From assembly GCA_030272585.1 (NCBI GenBank), contig BSYQ01000003.1:2356001-2420000 (forward strand): a DNA stretch of 64,000 nucleotides, given 5' to 3'. Position 1 is the first letter of the stretch; every line of letters begins with the position of its first letter. Below, one piece after another: positions 28,656 through 40,319 of the stretch. The notes beneath the pieces are model-generated. The model was given only the letters and a program-made list of their open reading frames with translations. It was not told the origin of the DNA and did not search any database. Origin of the DNA: Bryopsis sp. KO-2023 (taxonomy: Eukaryota; Chlorophyta; Ulvophyceae; Bryopsidales; Bryopsidaceae). The position numbers and the translations under genes are program-made.

Positions 28656-31600
28656 TCACCCTGCGTGCGTGTCAGTTCGAGAACCTGAGCATTTATCCCC
28701 ATCCGTATCTTCGTCAGGATGGTGTCGCGCTTCGAATTTCTTCTCATCCATTTTCCACACACCCCGATATCTGTCCAAGTCACACAGGTTTGGTACATAC
28801 AGAAAAAAACACACACACACATCGGGCCAGCAACTCTTTCAAGGAGAGCTACCTGGAGTTCTTCTTGTTCCCGAAAGCAGCATATCGCTGCATGGTCAAA
28901 ATGAACTCTGCTGGGGGCAATTGTCGAAGGTCATCTATGGCCTCGTAGTTGTCCTTGGGAAAGTTTGTTTCGGATGAATCCCCATAGAGTCTGATGGCGG
29001 CCACATCGTGGGCACGCGCCGCCGCCTCTTCAGAATCAAAGCTACCGAGAAACACATTCTCCTCCTGCTTATTGAGTGGCGACAACAGTCCATCGGTCTT
29101 TATGCGGGCCGACTCGATACATTCGTTTGGGGAAGCAAGAGAGTATTCCAGCCCACCGGATTCTCTAGAGACTTCACATACGCATCCCACCAAGCGTTCC
29201 ATCGCTCCCTTTGAACTCCTTTGAAAGCAGGTTTGGGGGGCATCTGCAACAGTTTGACGAAAATTTTCAGAACCAAGTTGGTGTATTTTGCCTCGATCTT
29301 TCATCCGGACGCATACCTTTTGAGAAATTTCGACTTCCAACCGGAATGGCAGGCGCGTGTGAGCGGCCGATGCCTCTTGCAGGACACCGCTCAACACTCC
29401 CCCTACCCCCTGCATATCGACCTGTCTCGTAAGAACAACAATGGTAGTCCCAGAAGCAACCGCCAAGAACTAAAGCAATTGTGTTTGGATAAGAACGGCT
29501 CATCTCAACAATTGTTCGATTGACGCACCGGGCCAGAGCGTCCGCGGTCATTTCCAGCGATTGTTTTCATCCTATGGTTACGTCTACGCAATGAGGTCGC
29601 TGCGAGACGACCTCTGTGATCTGGTTCCGTCAGTGTCCCAACCAACCCCTGAGAAGAACCTCGATTCACGGTGCCACCTGGGTAATGTGGAATAGGGAAC
29701 GGGTACTGTGAAGGGGAGGGTATTGGACTGGGAGGTGGTGTTGCTGGGAAGCTTGGCGGAGGGGTGGCGGAAGGAGAGGGGAGGACACGGGATGGTGTGA
29801 TCTTGTGGGGCCCCGTGTAGCCCGCAATATGCTGGTTCGGTTCGTTGAAATTGTATCCATGGCGTGTGTGGCTATGTATGGGCTGCCCATTGTGAATTTG
29901 AGAAACTACTCTCCCTTTTCTGGTTCCAGACAGAGGATCCACAGAGGCATGCACATTCACGAACTGCAACCCAGATGAAGTATGGTCCTTGTTGATTTAT
30001 CGATCCTGAAACGATTTCGCTCCTGAGACAAGACAACGCCGATGCACTCACCGAATTTCCTGGATCTCGAGTAACCCAGTTTTTTGTCGGTGTCTTGGAA
30101 CTGATGTCCGCGAACAGCTTTGAAACTGTTGGAACTTCGATATCTTTCATTTTGCTGTTGGCGGCTGGACCCAGTTTTAGCTGTCGCCCAGTTCTTGGGC
30201 TGTTATCAAAGACAATGGTGGCCAAGTATCAGGAAACCTTCCCAAACAAGCCAACACAAGAGCAGGACGGCCATTCAAATCGTGTCAGCCCCAGGCATTT
30301 TCACCTACTCAATCACAATGCCCTGGTTGAGAAGCGTCTGAGCGCGAATTTCATCAAAACCGGCATTTTGGTTCGACGTTCCAGTCACTGCATGCAAGAC
30401 ACCCCCAAACCATCAGCAACAAGTCTTCGAATTGTGGTTGCACCAGGTCAGATTCTTACCCCTTTTCTTTGCATACTGATGCAACATGAAATCATCTCTG
30501 CGTCTCTTCTGCCCTGCTAAGGAGAACCTTGGTCCCTTATCTCCATGAGAATTGTCTGTTCCGAACCTTGTTCGAGTTTCTTGACTTTGCCGTTGATTTT
30601 GGCTTGGATGGAACTGATTCTGGTAAGACTGAACACTGCCATGGGCAGGATGCTCCGCATTATACACTTGCGGGGGGTAAGTTTGCCATTGATTTTGAAC
30701 GTTGTTCGAGTGTGCGTCTGCGTGAAACATCCCGCCTTCCTCGGGAAGTCCTGAATCAACCCCAGAGGGAATTGATGCGTACGGAAGATGGGAGTCTTGC
30801 GATGGTGGCGTTTCTGAATGGATAGAGTCGTGCTGCTGGTAATAAATGTCACTCGTGCCCACCATTCCCGACAACCCCTCGCCACGATGAATATGGTCGA
30901 CGACGGGGTCCAACGGGGCGAGGGAATGCAGGACATCTTCGCAAGCTGATATTACAGAATCCAAATTCGAAAACGTTGGTTGTCTTTCCAGCCCTTGGGG
31001 GCCCTGATACTCGGTAGAGAACGCGTTCTTCTGGAGCTCTGCTTGCAGGCGTGGTGTGTATGCATCCCCGAGAACTTCTTGCAAGGAGGCGTCCCAAAGG
31101 TTAAGACCGCCGAGGAACTCCTCGGCATTCATACTGCCTGTGGGTGCATGGGGTGCGGCCAGGAAACTTCCCTAGGAAGCAGCCCTATATGGTATTTTCG
31201 CAAGAAGATCCACAGCCAACAGCGAAGCGTCACTACATGTCCTGCCAGGGAGTAGAGTTTCACTTACTGTAGGTGCCAATGGAAGGAGCTTGTCCACCTC
31301 GTCGATGGGCATGTCCCAAACGCCGTCTTGTAGAGCGCTGCTGAGATGCAAATGAGCATCATGAGCTACTGAAAAGACTAGAAAGGCCAAATAGCTCAGC
31401 ACTATCAAATCGTTTTTTTTCAATTTCATGATGGCTTCTATTCCACGTGAGTTCGTACCAGCCACTGAAGTCTATTTCACCACTCTCCATTTTTTGACCT
31501 TGAGACGCGCCATCTTCTTCCTGGGAATCCTGGAATAGGTTTCGAAAAAGATTGCTGCTGTCGCCCAAACTACAACTGAAGGAATGCTAGTATCGCGAAC

Positions 31601-31953
31601 GTCCAGGAAATGAACAAGTGAGCTGTATCTACCGGCGCTGCTCCCAAGTCCCTCACATGCTCATCATTCAAGATATCGACCGAAAAAGCTGCGTTGTCCG
31701 GAGCGTTCCCTTGTGTCACGCTGGTGGGATATGAGTGGGCCTCATCCTTGAAGAATTGTGAGTTCGACGGGTTCGAAGAATGTGGTGTCGGGCAAATGTC
31801 CCCCAACAAATGTTGCAGCTCCTCGAGACAGCTATCCTGCAGCTTGAGGGGGGGTAAATGGGAAAAGGGCTCTGGATCCGATGAACAACACTGTGTCGCG
31901 GGTGGCGGCGCGCATTCCACTTGCTTCTCGTCGTGAAAGACAACTCTATCCAT
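28656..31953 (-). CDS. Tandem AP2-domain DNA-binding protein
   Basis: Minus-strand gene with ATG at 31,953 (MDRVVFHDEK). Long low-complexity exons (31,953-31,633; about 31,567-31,460; 31,350-31,265; 31,132-30,460; 30,210-30,050; 29,970-29,520) include a basic nuclear-localisation-like stretch (GQKRRRDD, AKKRGK). The first AP2 domain spans 29,243-29,157 and 29,064-28,853, joined in phase across a 92-base intron. It reads FKGVQRERWNAWWDAYVKS and then NVFLGSFDSEEAAARAHD with AAIRLYG and TNFP. A second AP2 begins at 28,770 in phase (RYRGVWKMDEKKFEARH) but stops at 28,656 before its LGxFD half. This suggests an AP2-type transcription factor. Joins of the middle exons are unproven. Confidence 0.7.
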
Positions 31954-32979
31954 TTCCCTCAGAAAATTTGACGAGTTCACCCTTTCTTAGTGTTCAGGCT
32001 GTTCGTCCACAGGCGATATTCTTTCACAGACCCAGGGGCCGCGACTGAGTGCAAACCCAAAAAATCGCGACGGTCAATGTTCTTCAAGCTTGAAACAGCC
32101 AGCGGGTATGGACTGGCGCGTGAAAAGATGAGGTTGCGCCGACCTTGGTAAAATCCTAGGGGACCAACAGATGCGTCGATGCACAAGCGTGGCCGAAGTC
32201 GCGTTGACAAGATCTCTGCACATTGAAATTCAAAGTCAGCTCCAAGCGCAGGAGAGCTCGATTCTGCATTGACACTCTATTCACTTTTTCGAGAGACCTG
32301 CCAACGAGTACGAGTGCGCGATGCCACAACTCACAAACAGACGGATGTGCTTCGCATTCCTGGGCGTGTATATACGTAAGGACGAAAACAGTTCATAAAG
32401 AGGAGAAGGGTGCGCGCTTTGCTGCCGAAAGTTCTACCGAAGCATCGGTGGGTTGCAAGCATCGAATGTTGTTTTTGTAGAAAGAATTCAAGCAATTGCT
32501 TGCCCAATGTGTGTGGAGACTCCCCACTGGGGATCCCTGCAGAACGGTCCCCAGATAACTCAAAGTCACAGAAGACAGCGATATTATCTGCGCTTGGCAC
32601 GCCTGGGTTCTTTTCTGTTCCCTTTGGCTTTATGCGGCGGGTCGCGATGGAGAAAGCTATTCTCTTTCTATTTTGGAATACGAAAAAAACTGGAGACTGT
32701 TGAATGCCACTCGGTTGGTTTTTTAAGATGTGGGGGTAACGACAAAACATAGAATATGTCCCAATGTATCACGAGTAATTAACTTTTCTCCCTCCAAATC
32801 AACAACTTCCTTCGAAGGCATATTAGAGATACCACCTCCTAGCATCATTCGGTTTGGGTTCATGGGTTGATGTGTTTTCCTTCTTTTGGTTTGAGCTCAC
32901 TCCGGGTTTTGTATTCGGACTCGATGTGATCATCTCACAACGAACCATTGAAAAACTGCACATAAACAATGAAATTCGA
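31954..32979. other. 5' flank of the AP2 gene, no gene supported
   Basis: Likely promoter and upstream region. Overlapping short open frames on both strands (32,223-32,752) lack splice partners and motifs. Confidence 0.4.
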
Positions 32980-33102
32980 CCCCTCTCTCATGGTTGCATC
33001 TTATAGCCATCATTCAAAAATGCTGCGTTCAACACGGACACGACCAGTGTTGAACACAGTATTTTTGAATGGTGGTTATAAGATGCAACCATGAGAGAGG
33101 GG
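32980..33102. repeat. Near-perfect 56-bp inverted repeat with 11-base loop
   Basis: Left arm 32,980-33,035, loop GGACACGACCA (33,036-33,046), right arm 33,047-33,102. Arms start CCCCTCTCTCATGG and end CCATGAGAGAGGGG. They differ at four positions only, all transitions. In a plus-strand transcript three of these would be G-U pairs and one C-A. It could be a foldback transposon or a small-RNA-type hairpin precursor. Flanks show no clear target duplication. Confidence 0.85.
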
Positions 33103-33745
33103 TTAAATGTACAACATGGCATCGATGATATCATGGGGGGGGATGGCCTCATTTTGCTGTTCCGTAATTGTGATAATTTCTAATTGCACTGACAAATGCT
33201 GTGACATCAGTGAAAGAAATAAGCAAGTGCCCTTACAACAGATCTGCAGAGTTCTTTTCAACATTCGAGTCGCAAATGGTCGGGACCTTTCCCAAAAAAC
33301 GAAAAAGATATCGAAGGTGGCATCATGGCTCGCCATGTAGAACATGAATTCCCAAGGCGGCAAAAGAAACAAGACCTGTGTTGTGTGTGCAACTCGATCA
33401 AAGCAGTTATGTTCAAACGACTTCGCGTATGAACGGAGATGGATACGAAGAGGGAGCAATCTATTGTAAGAAAATTGTTCACTAATGCGAGTCGTGCCAC
33501 CTCCAGTCAAGACTTTTTTAATATTGAATTGGTGTAGACAACAAGAGAGAAAACAAAACGCAAAAAGACCAATCCCCGACCTTGTGCTTTTCTTTTGAAT
33601 AGTTTCCAAGAAACCTCTGTGAATTGACACAGACTCTGCCACCCACCAGGTGCCTGAGCAATACAATGTTCTGGACCAAACCTGTGGTGATGACCACCCC
33701 AAGTCCTAGAATTAACACTATTCCAGGTCGTCCAATTTGAGGCAA
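33103..33745 (-). CDS. Hypothetical protein with N-terminal membrane anchor (tentative)
   Basis: Possible two-exon gene. The first exon, from ATG 33,745, encodes a hydrophobic anchor (GIVLILGLGVVITTGLVQNI) and ends at LLRHL before a GTGGGT donor near 33,645. A second open stretch, from about 33,500 to the TAA at 33,103, encodes roughly 130 residues (LLPLRIHLRSYAKSFEHN; FLLPPWEFMFYMASHDATFD). No family recognised. The stop codon abuts the right arm of the hairpin (ends 33,102), so the hairpin would be in the 3' untranslated region. The join phase is unresolved. Confidence 0.35.
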
Positions 33746-34060
33746 CGTATCAACTAGCAGACGAAGAAAATTTTCTGATCCTTACAACCAAGCATCTCAT
33801 CAACTAATGCATCATTCCTTTTGGAACTCATACCAATTTATCACCCCCACCCCAAACAAACAAAAAAACCACCAAAAAAGCAAAGAACTCATTCTGAATT
33901 TCTTCTCGTGTCCCCCTCCAGCACTCTCAAAACGTTGCAGTGTCGATTCCAGGTCTGACAACAATCATGTACCCTTCCCCCTCCCCCCTCCCCAATATGA
34001 ACAAAAACGGTTAAAACTGCTGACCACACAAAAACCGAGAATTGGCATCAAAACTAGCAT
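33746..34060. other. Short intergenic gap, no gene seen
   Basis: About 315 bases between two minus-strand genes. Pyrimidine-rich (C/T-rich 33,970-34,000) with no motif I can assign. Confidence 0.4.
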
Positions 34061-36781
34061 CTAGACTTGGGCAAGCCCTGTGTCGAGGTAGACAGTGTCA
34101 TCTTGTGGATCTGATTCCCTCACGATTTCGCCGATTTCGGCTTCCTTGCACACTTCCAGGGCCGCCTTTTCACTCTCCTCGTCCCCGCCCGTCAAAATGA
34201 TGGCTGCAGTTTCGCTGGGCTCGTAAATCAAGGTCTCATCGTCGTCGAATGCATCCTGGAACGACCCCGTGGTGGTGATCACATCGCACCCCAGCTTGCG
34301 CCAATCGTCGAACTCTGTGGCGAACGCGATGCTAGCTTCGTTCGGAGCCTGGACCAAAAGTCAGCACAAAATCATGCGAAGCAAAACTCCACCCAAGAAA
34401 ACATCACCTAAATCGAGCAGGATATCGCTCCAGGTCCCTATCCATGTGGCGTAAGCTTGGATGAACCTGGCGTTTGCATGCACTCCTTCGGTTGGATCGA
34501 CACTGAACTCAGAATGCTACCCATTTGCAGAAGCAAATCTCTACCTTGTAATACATCTTCACATCGCCTCGGAGCTCCACGGTCAGACCCACAATATCCG
34601 GTGTTGCATTGATCAAACTCCTTGCGGCTGCTATACCTTCCCCCTCACAGAAAATCACCACCTACACCACACCTCACTGAAACCTTCCAGCTATTTTTTG
34701 CAAAAAAACTCCTACTGCTGGACAACTCGAAAAAAAAATTACTACTCCTCATGCAAAAGCAGGCCAACCGAAACGAAATTTATTTATTTTTCAGGTGGAA
34801 AAATTGAATTTGGGTGGAAAATTTGAGTTTGGCCGTACCGTTGGAAACCTGTAGACGCCAAAAATTGGGCCTCGGAGCTTCAGCCCTCCACCCTTGAATG
34901 GGCCGAGTTCCACCGGGGTGTCTTCTTCCAAATTGTACAGATCGGGGAATTCCTTCTCTGTTACCATGAGCAGCAGCTCTGCCTTCAACAACCCAGCCAC
35001 CACTTAAAACACTTACAACAGTTGGAGGTTAGATATTTCTCAATTCTTAACACCGATGACCACTGTGACAAACTTTTTTTATAGTTGGTATTATTTGGTG
35101 GTGTTTTTTCTGTATGGCCATCTTGACGCAGTGCATGATCGAGAGGATTCGTTACCTTCACTGACAATTCATCGACCTCTGTTTTGGTTTCACCAGCGTA
35201 GATATCGCCTTTCAGTTTCAACAGGGACTTCTCATTCAGCTCTTCCGAAAACGGAGGGCAGCAAACTGGACAGTCAAGGCACCACACACGTCATTTTCCT
35301 GTCAATCCTCAATTTGTGGAGGAAAAAAAAAGAATTCCAAAACCATGCACACTACAGCAGAAAATTCATCTATGGATAATAGACGCACTTCCTTTCCGAA
35401 TCCACGGTCAATTTTTTTGCGATCGGAAAAAGCGAAAGCGACAGATTTTTTGAACCTCACCTGGGACTTCCATCTCGATGCCATTGTTGATCCTGACGGA
35501 CGCTTTCTGCCCGACTCGCTTGTAGGAATTCATGATCGGAACTTTCTCCCGAGAAATTTCCACCTCCAGGGCCACCACTCGATGAGTAGGCGTGATCTGC
35601 GAACTCCTCAGAAAAGTTGCGGGATTCCATTCCGGCTGGTCCACAGCCGCCCATTTGGCTTCGTACCACCCTGGTCGGTCAGGGAATTGGAGGAGATCCT
35701 ATTCCCACAGAATTTCTCAAAAAATAAATACAAAATACAAAATTTAGTGCTTAAAAAAAAATTAAAAAATCCCATAGAATTTCACAGAATAAATAAGAAA
35801 TAAAAAAATCTACTGCTTTTTTCAAATTCTAATTCCCACAGAAGTTCACAAAAATAGATACAACATAATGAATCTAATGCTATTTTAAAAAAAACTCAAT
35901 TCCCACATAATCTCACAAAAATAAATACAAATTAAAACCTAATGTTTTGTTTAATAATTTTGATCCCCTAATGGTTCTCCAAACATGCAATTGTCTCCCA
36001 CAGAGGTTTGTGTGGTATGAAAACCTTCGGATCTCCGTTTTGGGACTTTTTGTGATTGGGCAGCGATTCAATCGAGTTTTTTGCTAAGCTGGATATCCCA
36101 GTGATGCTCACCTCTTCATCATCCACCTCCACAGAGAATACAGCACCTCCAAATCGGGATCTCACTGTGAAAATAAATGGAATGAAAGAAAATTTATCGA
36201 AAGGGTGATTATCAGCTGAATGGCTGTCTCATCAACAGCTCAGGACCGCATTCTTGAACAAAAATCTGATGATGCCGATTTAAGAAAGCAGTGAAAATAA
36301 AAGAAGATTGGATTTCCTGTTTTGAGAGACAATTTTTAAATGGGCCCCAAGAAAATACTGGATGATGTCATTACACCCATCCTCATGATCATCCCATTCA
36401 ACACCAAAACCAAATCGATGAAATAAGAAATGTTAAAAAACAAGTTTGGTTGATGGGCATTCCATCCCATACCTGAAACGCTGCGATTCTCTCTGTTGGG
36501 CCTGCGACAACAACAGAAAAAACAAACACACAAGCTCAAAAACCAAACACCCATTTTCTGTCGACAACTTGTCTCCAAATCGCGCAACAACTACCTGGCA
36601 TTGGTATCGAGACTGGAGGGCGACGGGACAGCGCTCCGGAAGGGCTGGTGATGAGCAAAGCAAGCAAAACGTCAGGGACCGTCCGTCGCTCCTTCGAAAC
36701 GAACTTTTGAGATCACTGGGTGGGGTCGACTACCTGCAGAGGGCTGTTGGCGAGCCCTCGAACGTTGTTCCCTGTCCTCAT
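34061..36781 (-). CDS. FAD/NAD(P)-binding oxidoreductase, FNR superfamily, probably plastid-targeted
   Basis: Exons in phase: 36,781-36,734, 36,644-36,595, 36,501-36,473, one from 36,164 (end uncertain), 35,670-35,461, 35,265-35,156, 34,982-34,839, 34,661-34,545 and 34,348-34,061. The N terminus (MRTGNNVRGLANSPLQ, PFRSAVPSPSSL) is Ser/Arg-rich and acid-poor, like a transit peptide. The FAD-binding barrel includes WNPATFLRSSQITPTH, RVGQKASVRI and LKAELLLMVTEKEFPDLY-type strands. The NAD(P) part has FPTVVIFCEGEGIAAARSLI and GDVKMYY. The layout matches the plant oxidoreductases related to fruit protein pKIWI502. The usual GTGxxP loop reads EGEGIAA, so nucleotide binding may be altered. The substrate is unknown. 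Confidence 0.72.
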
Positions 36782-37410
36782 CGGGTGAAACATTGGGGGG
36801 GGTGATCTGATACGTGAAGGTGGAGATTGTGTGACGGATTGGAGCGAAACATGATTCTTGCCCAGGTTCAAATACTGTCACTCATTACTGTATTTGGCGG
36901 CGGAGATGACTAATGAAGTGGAACCCCTGTGGTGGCTTTGGTGGAGATCGCGACTGGAAAAACGAATTTTTCTCCAGTCTGCAAGAGATTGTGCCAGTGT
37001 TCACTTCCTGCTTTTTATCTTTTTTTTATCTTTTTGTTTTGCAGCATTATTATTTCATAGGGAGGGACGTGTTGAGCGAAAATTGGAAAAACCTCCCAAG
37101 ACAATCGTTGCACCGGTACGAACTCAATTCGATTAAAGAGAGGCAGAAAAACAGAAAGCGAGAGACATCCAACCAATTATTGTAGAAACAGAGATTTCTG
37201 AAAAAACAAAAAGCCTGTCCCCAACCATGTTACAATCAATACACCACACCAGTCATCCCCCCCACTGCACAAAACCCCCCTTACACCACCCACGCACGAC
37301 AGACATAGCCATTATCGCCTCGTTGTGCCGTCTCTTAATTTTTCTGCTATAAAAGTTATGTTAAAAAAGTTCTTTTGAAATGCACATTAACTATGTGCAA
37401 GACCTGGTGG
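36782..37410. other. Intergenic region, no gene seen
   Basis: Between the 5' end of the FNR-like gene and the 3' end of the UBAC2-like gene, both on the minus strand. Holds T-runs (37,020-37,040) and C-rich tracts, and probably the FNR-like promoter. Confidence 0.4.
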
Positions 37411-37732
37411 CTACCCTCGCTCCACCAGCAGCGAAATGGCCGCCTGAACGTCATTCCCTGTCGTTTCCAGCGCTCGGCTGACCCGGGCCTCCTCGAAACC
37501 CATGCCGACAAGCTGTTGAATTGCCTCCGGGGAGGCGGTTGCTCTTGGTGCCCCCTGCACACAGATCCAGATTACTAATGGATCGTTCTTGCATTTGATT
37601 CCTAAATGCTCGTTTCAGATATATTTATAGATATCGTTTTGATGGGGATGGTATGACAGACCAGGGCTTTTTCCGATGTCACAGTGCCACCATGGCCATA
37701 TTCCCAGCAGGGGGAAAAACAACTACAATGAA

Positions 37733-37763
<31 letters not shown>

Positions 37764-39510
37764 TGAATAAACAAATCAGTGAGTACAATGAGAAAATTTC
37801 ACACCTGGTTTTGAGGAGCATGCGGTGTGTTTCCACGAATTCCCATGTTGCCCCCTTCGAAGGATTGATTTCTTGGGACATACAGTCGGACCTGTGGACC
37901 CGAGCCTTGCGGATCAAGCACTCTTCCCAGCGTCCGACCAAAAAACTTTTTGATCACCGATGGTAGCTGCACATCACCAAATTTCATAACGTTGGGTAAA
38001 ATTGGGGGTGGAGATGGATGCATGCCAAAAAAAATGGCGTTTCATCTGAGAATCCCTTATCCCGCCGTTTAAAACTAGCCGGGGGGGGGGGGGAGCGGAG
38101 AAATAACAATTTGAAAAAATTGAGCTGAGCTCTTTGTTTCGATCTAATCGAAACAAAAACGTCAAAAAAAAAACCCCAGCAACCCAATGCACGGCTCCGT
38201 TTCAGGCATCACACAATTCTGCACTAGGGTTTGCATGATTTCTCAAAAACACTCAGGGAAAAAAATGCATCCACTTTGAAAACTGAGCTAAGCTTCTGTT
38301 TTCATTTTCTCAGGGGAGAGGTTCGCTCACCATGAACTTTCGCATACCAAACATATTGGACCTGTAAGTGGCTCCAGCAATCACACCACAAAGAGCAGCG
38401 AATGCAGAAGAAAGCCCAGACGACAAGATCAGTTGCAATCCTGCCAAATATACGAACGCCTGTGGTTGCAAAAAATGAAATAAAATAAGCACATGTCGTG
38501 AGCATTGATTTCTGCGATATTTCTGCTGGATGAAATTTTGTTCCCAGAAGGCAAACTGTTCTAATCCATAGCAGTTCACGAATTGTTCTCTTTTCATTAA
38601 AAAGAAAAAAGAAAATAAATTATTTGCTCTTCATTAATATATATCAATATGAATTAGCAGTTTTTTCTTCTTTATGATAATATACATACGTTATATGTAT
38701 CTTTTCTTTTTTTTTTAGAAACTTTGAAAACGCCCTCCATTAGTGATTTGGGGGGGGGGCTGGATGGATTTGGTCCTAAATTTTTATTTATTTTTATTTT
38801 TTCTTGAGCTACCCTTGTTTCAAGAAATCCAGTTGCAAGTTTTTCTTTTCAAACACACAAGCCTTTATGTTCGTTTATTTTTCGGGCCCTCCCTCCATTT
38901 ACCAGAGCCCGTCCCCACCTTGTCAGATAGTTGCATTCCAAGGAAAGAAAATCTCGTCGAAGGTGGGACGTCAAAAACGAAAGGCACAAAACAGGCGAAA
39001 ATCAGCCCGTAAGGTCCCGTCGGAAGCACCCGACGCCAGTTGTAAGCGAAGTGCAGAGCGGTTTGCAATCCCAAGGACAACCCGCTGACCACGCACGCGA
39101 AACTCCCGAATTTTGCGGACCCGGCTTGTCGCTCTAAGATTCTGAAGTAATAAAGCAATGCCACGCCGAACAAGAGTTCGCCCGTGTTTTGGAAAACGAA
39201 AACTCGCGCGAATGGGCTCAAGAGGGGGCCCACGGACACCAGGGAGGCTTTCGATGCTTGCCAAGCCACCGAAGAAACGGCGCTCGCCACGAACACTCCC
39301 TTCGAGACGGGGGCATTCCCTAAATACAGTCGAGAATCACAAATAAGGCTTCTTTTTCTCAAGGAGAGGGACAGCAGGGGCTAGGAAGAGTTACGTTTGA
39401 TATCGTCGACGAGATTTGGGTCCCTGCAGGAACCTCTGTTCGGCAGAGATTTTCATCAAACTTAAACAGAGCGAATGGTACCTACCGAAGCCTCCCGTGC
39501 CAGCGCTCAT
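37411..39510 (-). CDS. UBAC2: UBAC2-like rhomboid pseudoprotease with C-terminal UBA domain
   Basis: Five exons close in phase: 39,510-39,486, 39,319-38,919, 38,459-38,331, 37,966-37,805 and 37,554-37,411, giving 286 residues. The N terminus (MSAGTGGFGNAPVSKGVF) matches the start of the UBAC2 family. A rhomboid-like membrane domain follows (FQNTGELLFGVALLYYFRILERQAGSAKFG; GPYGLIFACFVPFVF; YLAGLQLILSSGLSSAF). The C terminus is a UBA domain with VGMGFEEARVSRAL and NDVQAAISLLV. The catalytic GxSG and His of active rhomboids are absent, as in the family. Known members sit in the ER membrane and act with ER-associated degradation and lipid-droplet factors. It is head-to-head with MIC10. Confidence 0.92.
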
Positions 39511-39897
39511 GCGAAAGTTGGGACTTCTGCACTACCTGGCCCACCCCTGTTTTCGCTGAAACACCACAATCCCACGAAATCCCTCGACTTCGCTTGTGCG
39601 AACTTTGCTCCCAAGATCGCAGTTCCCAGCGGACGATCGGCTCGCTTTCCGTCCAAGAAACCCGACACGGCCGCTGTTGAGATCACGAGCAAGCCTTTCG
39701 AAACCAAAAAGATAGGGGTGCCCTGGCCAAAAAGTAACTCTCCAGAAAAGGGACGTGTTTCTCACAAGAATCGGTGGAGTGCCAGAATCTCCTGTACGAC
39801 ATCGAACACCCAGTTTTGTGTGAGAACTGTGGAGCGTATTACTGATTTCTTCTCCATCTGCCTCGACTGCTCGAAAGCGCGCTGTTGCTTGCGTTCG
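39511..39897. promoter_or_regulatory. Bidirectional promoter between the UBAC2-like gene and MIC10
   Basis: 387 bases separate the two divergent start codons, too short for independent distant promoters, so shared control is likely. GC content is higher than in neighbouring intergenic DNA. No TATA box is evident. Open frames run through it on both strands but have no recognisable content. Confidence 0.55.
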
Positions 39898-40319
39898 ATG
39901 GCGGATTCACGACCCTCCCCACTCTACTTGGACGCGAAATGGGACAAGGTTATCGACTTGTCCATGCGAAGAGTGGTGTATAGCGGGCTCGCGACAGGGC
40001 TCGCAGGATTAATACTCACAAGTAGGGACTCTGCCGAGAACCAGAGGGAGGTCATCCCTGGGTGATTGGTTATTTTAACAAGCACAGATATCAATGAAGC
40101 GAGGGGATGGGTGGAGGGGTGTTCATTCTTTGTATCGGAGTTGTGGGCTCAGCTTGATAATGGTGGTAGTCATTTTTTTTTCTGTTGCATATTTTTATTT
40201 CAGGAAGTGGGAGTGCCCGGATGGCATTTCTGTCGCTGGGTGTGGGCTTCGGGGCTGGAACTGCTTACGAAGAATCCACCAAAGAGGTGAGAATCAGGAG
40301 CAACTTTGATATCGATTAG
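39898..40319 (+). CDS. MIC10: MICOS complex subunit MIC10
   Basis: Two exons (39,898-40,021 and 40,204-40,319) join in phase and encode 79 residues, the normal family length. The N terminus has the family signature LDAKWDKVIDLSMRR. Two membrane segments with glycine motifs follow: YSGLATGLAGLILT and, after the intron, MAFLSLGVGFGAGTAYEE, equivalent to the GxGxGxAY signature. MIC10 oligomerises through these glycines and bends the mitochondrial inner membrane at crista junctions. Intron ends are GTAGGG and TTTATTTCAG. The tail after STKE reads into a possible donor (GTGAGA), so the last 10 residues could be replaced by another exon. Confidence 0.9.

Noticed and set aside
33007..33085. CRISPR-like or multi-copy repeat array at the hairpin
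   Set aside because: There are only two arms in inverted orientation and no spacer-repeat series. The genome is eukaryotic.
39475..39897. N-terminal extension of MIC10 through an open frame starting at 39,475
   Set aside because: The frame overlaps the first UBAC2-like exon in antisense and its content is unlike any MIC10. The internal ATG at 39,898 gives the exact family length.
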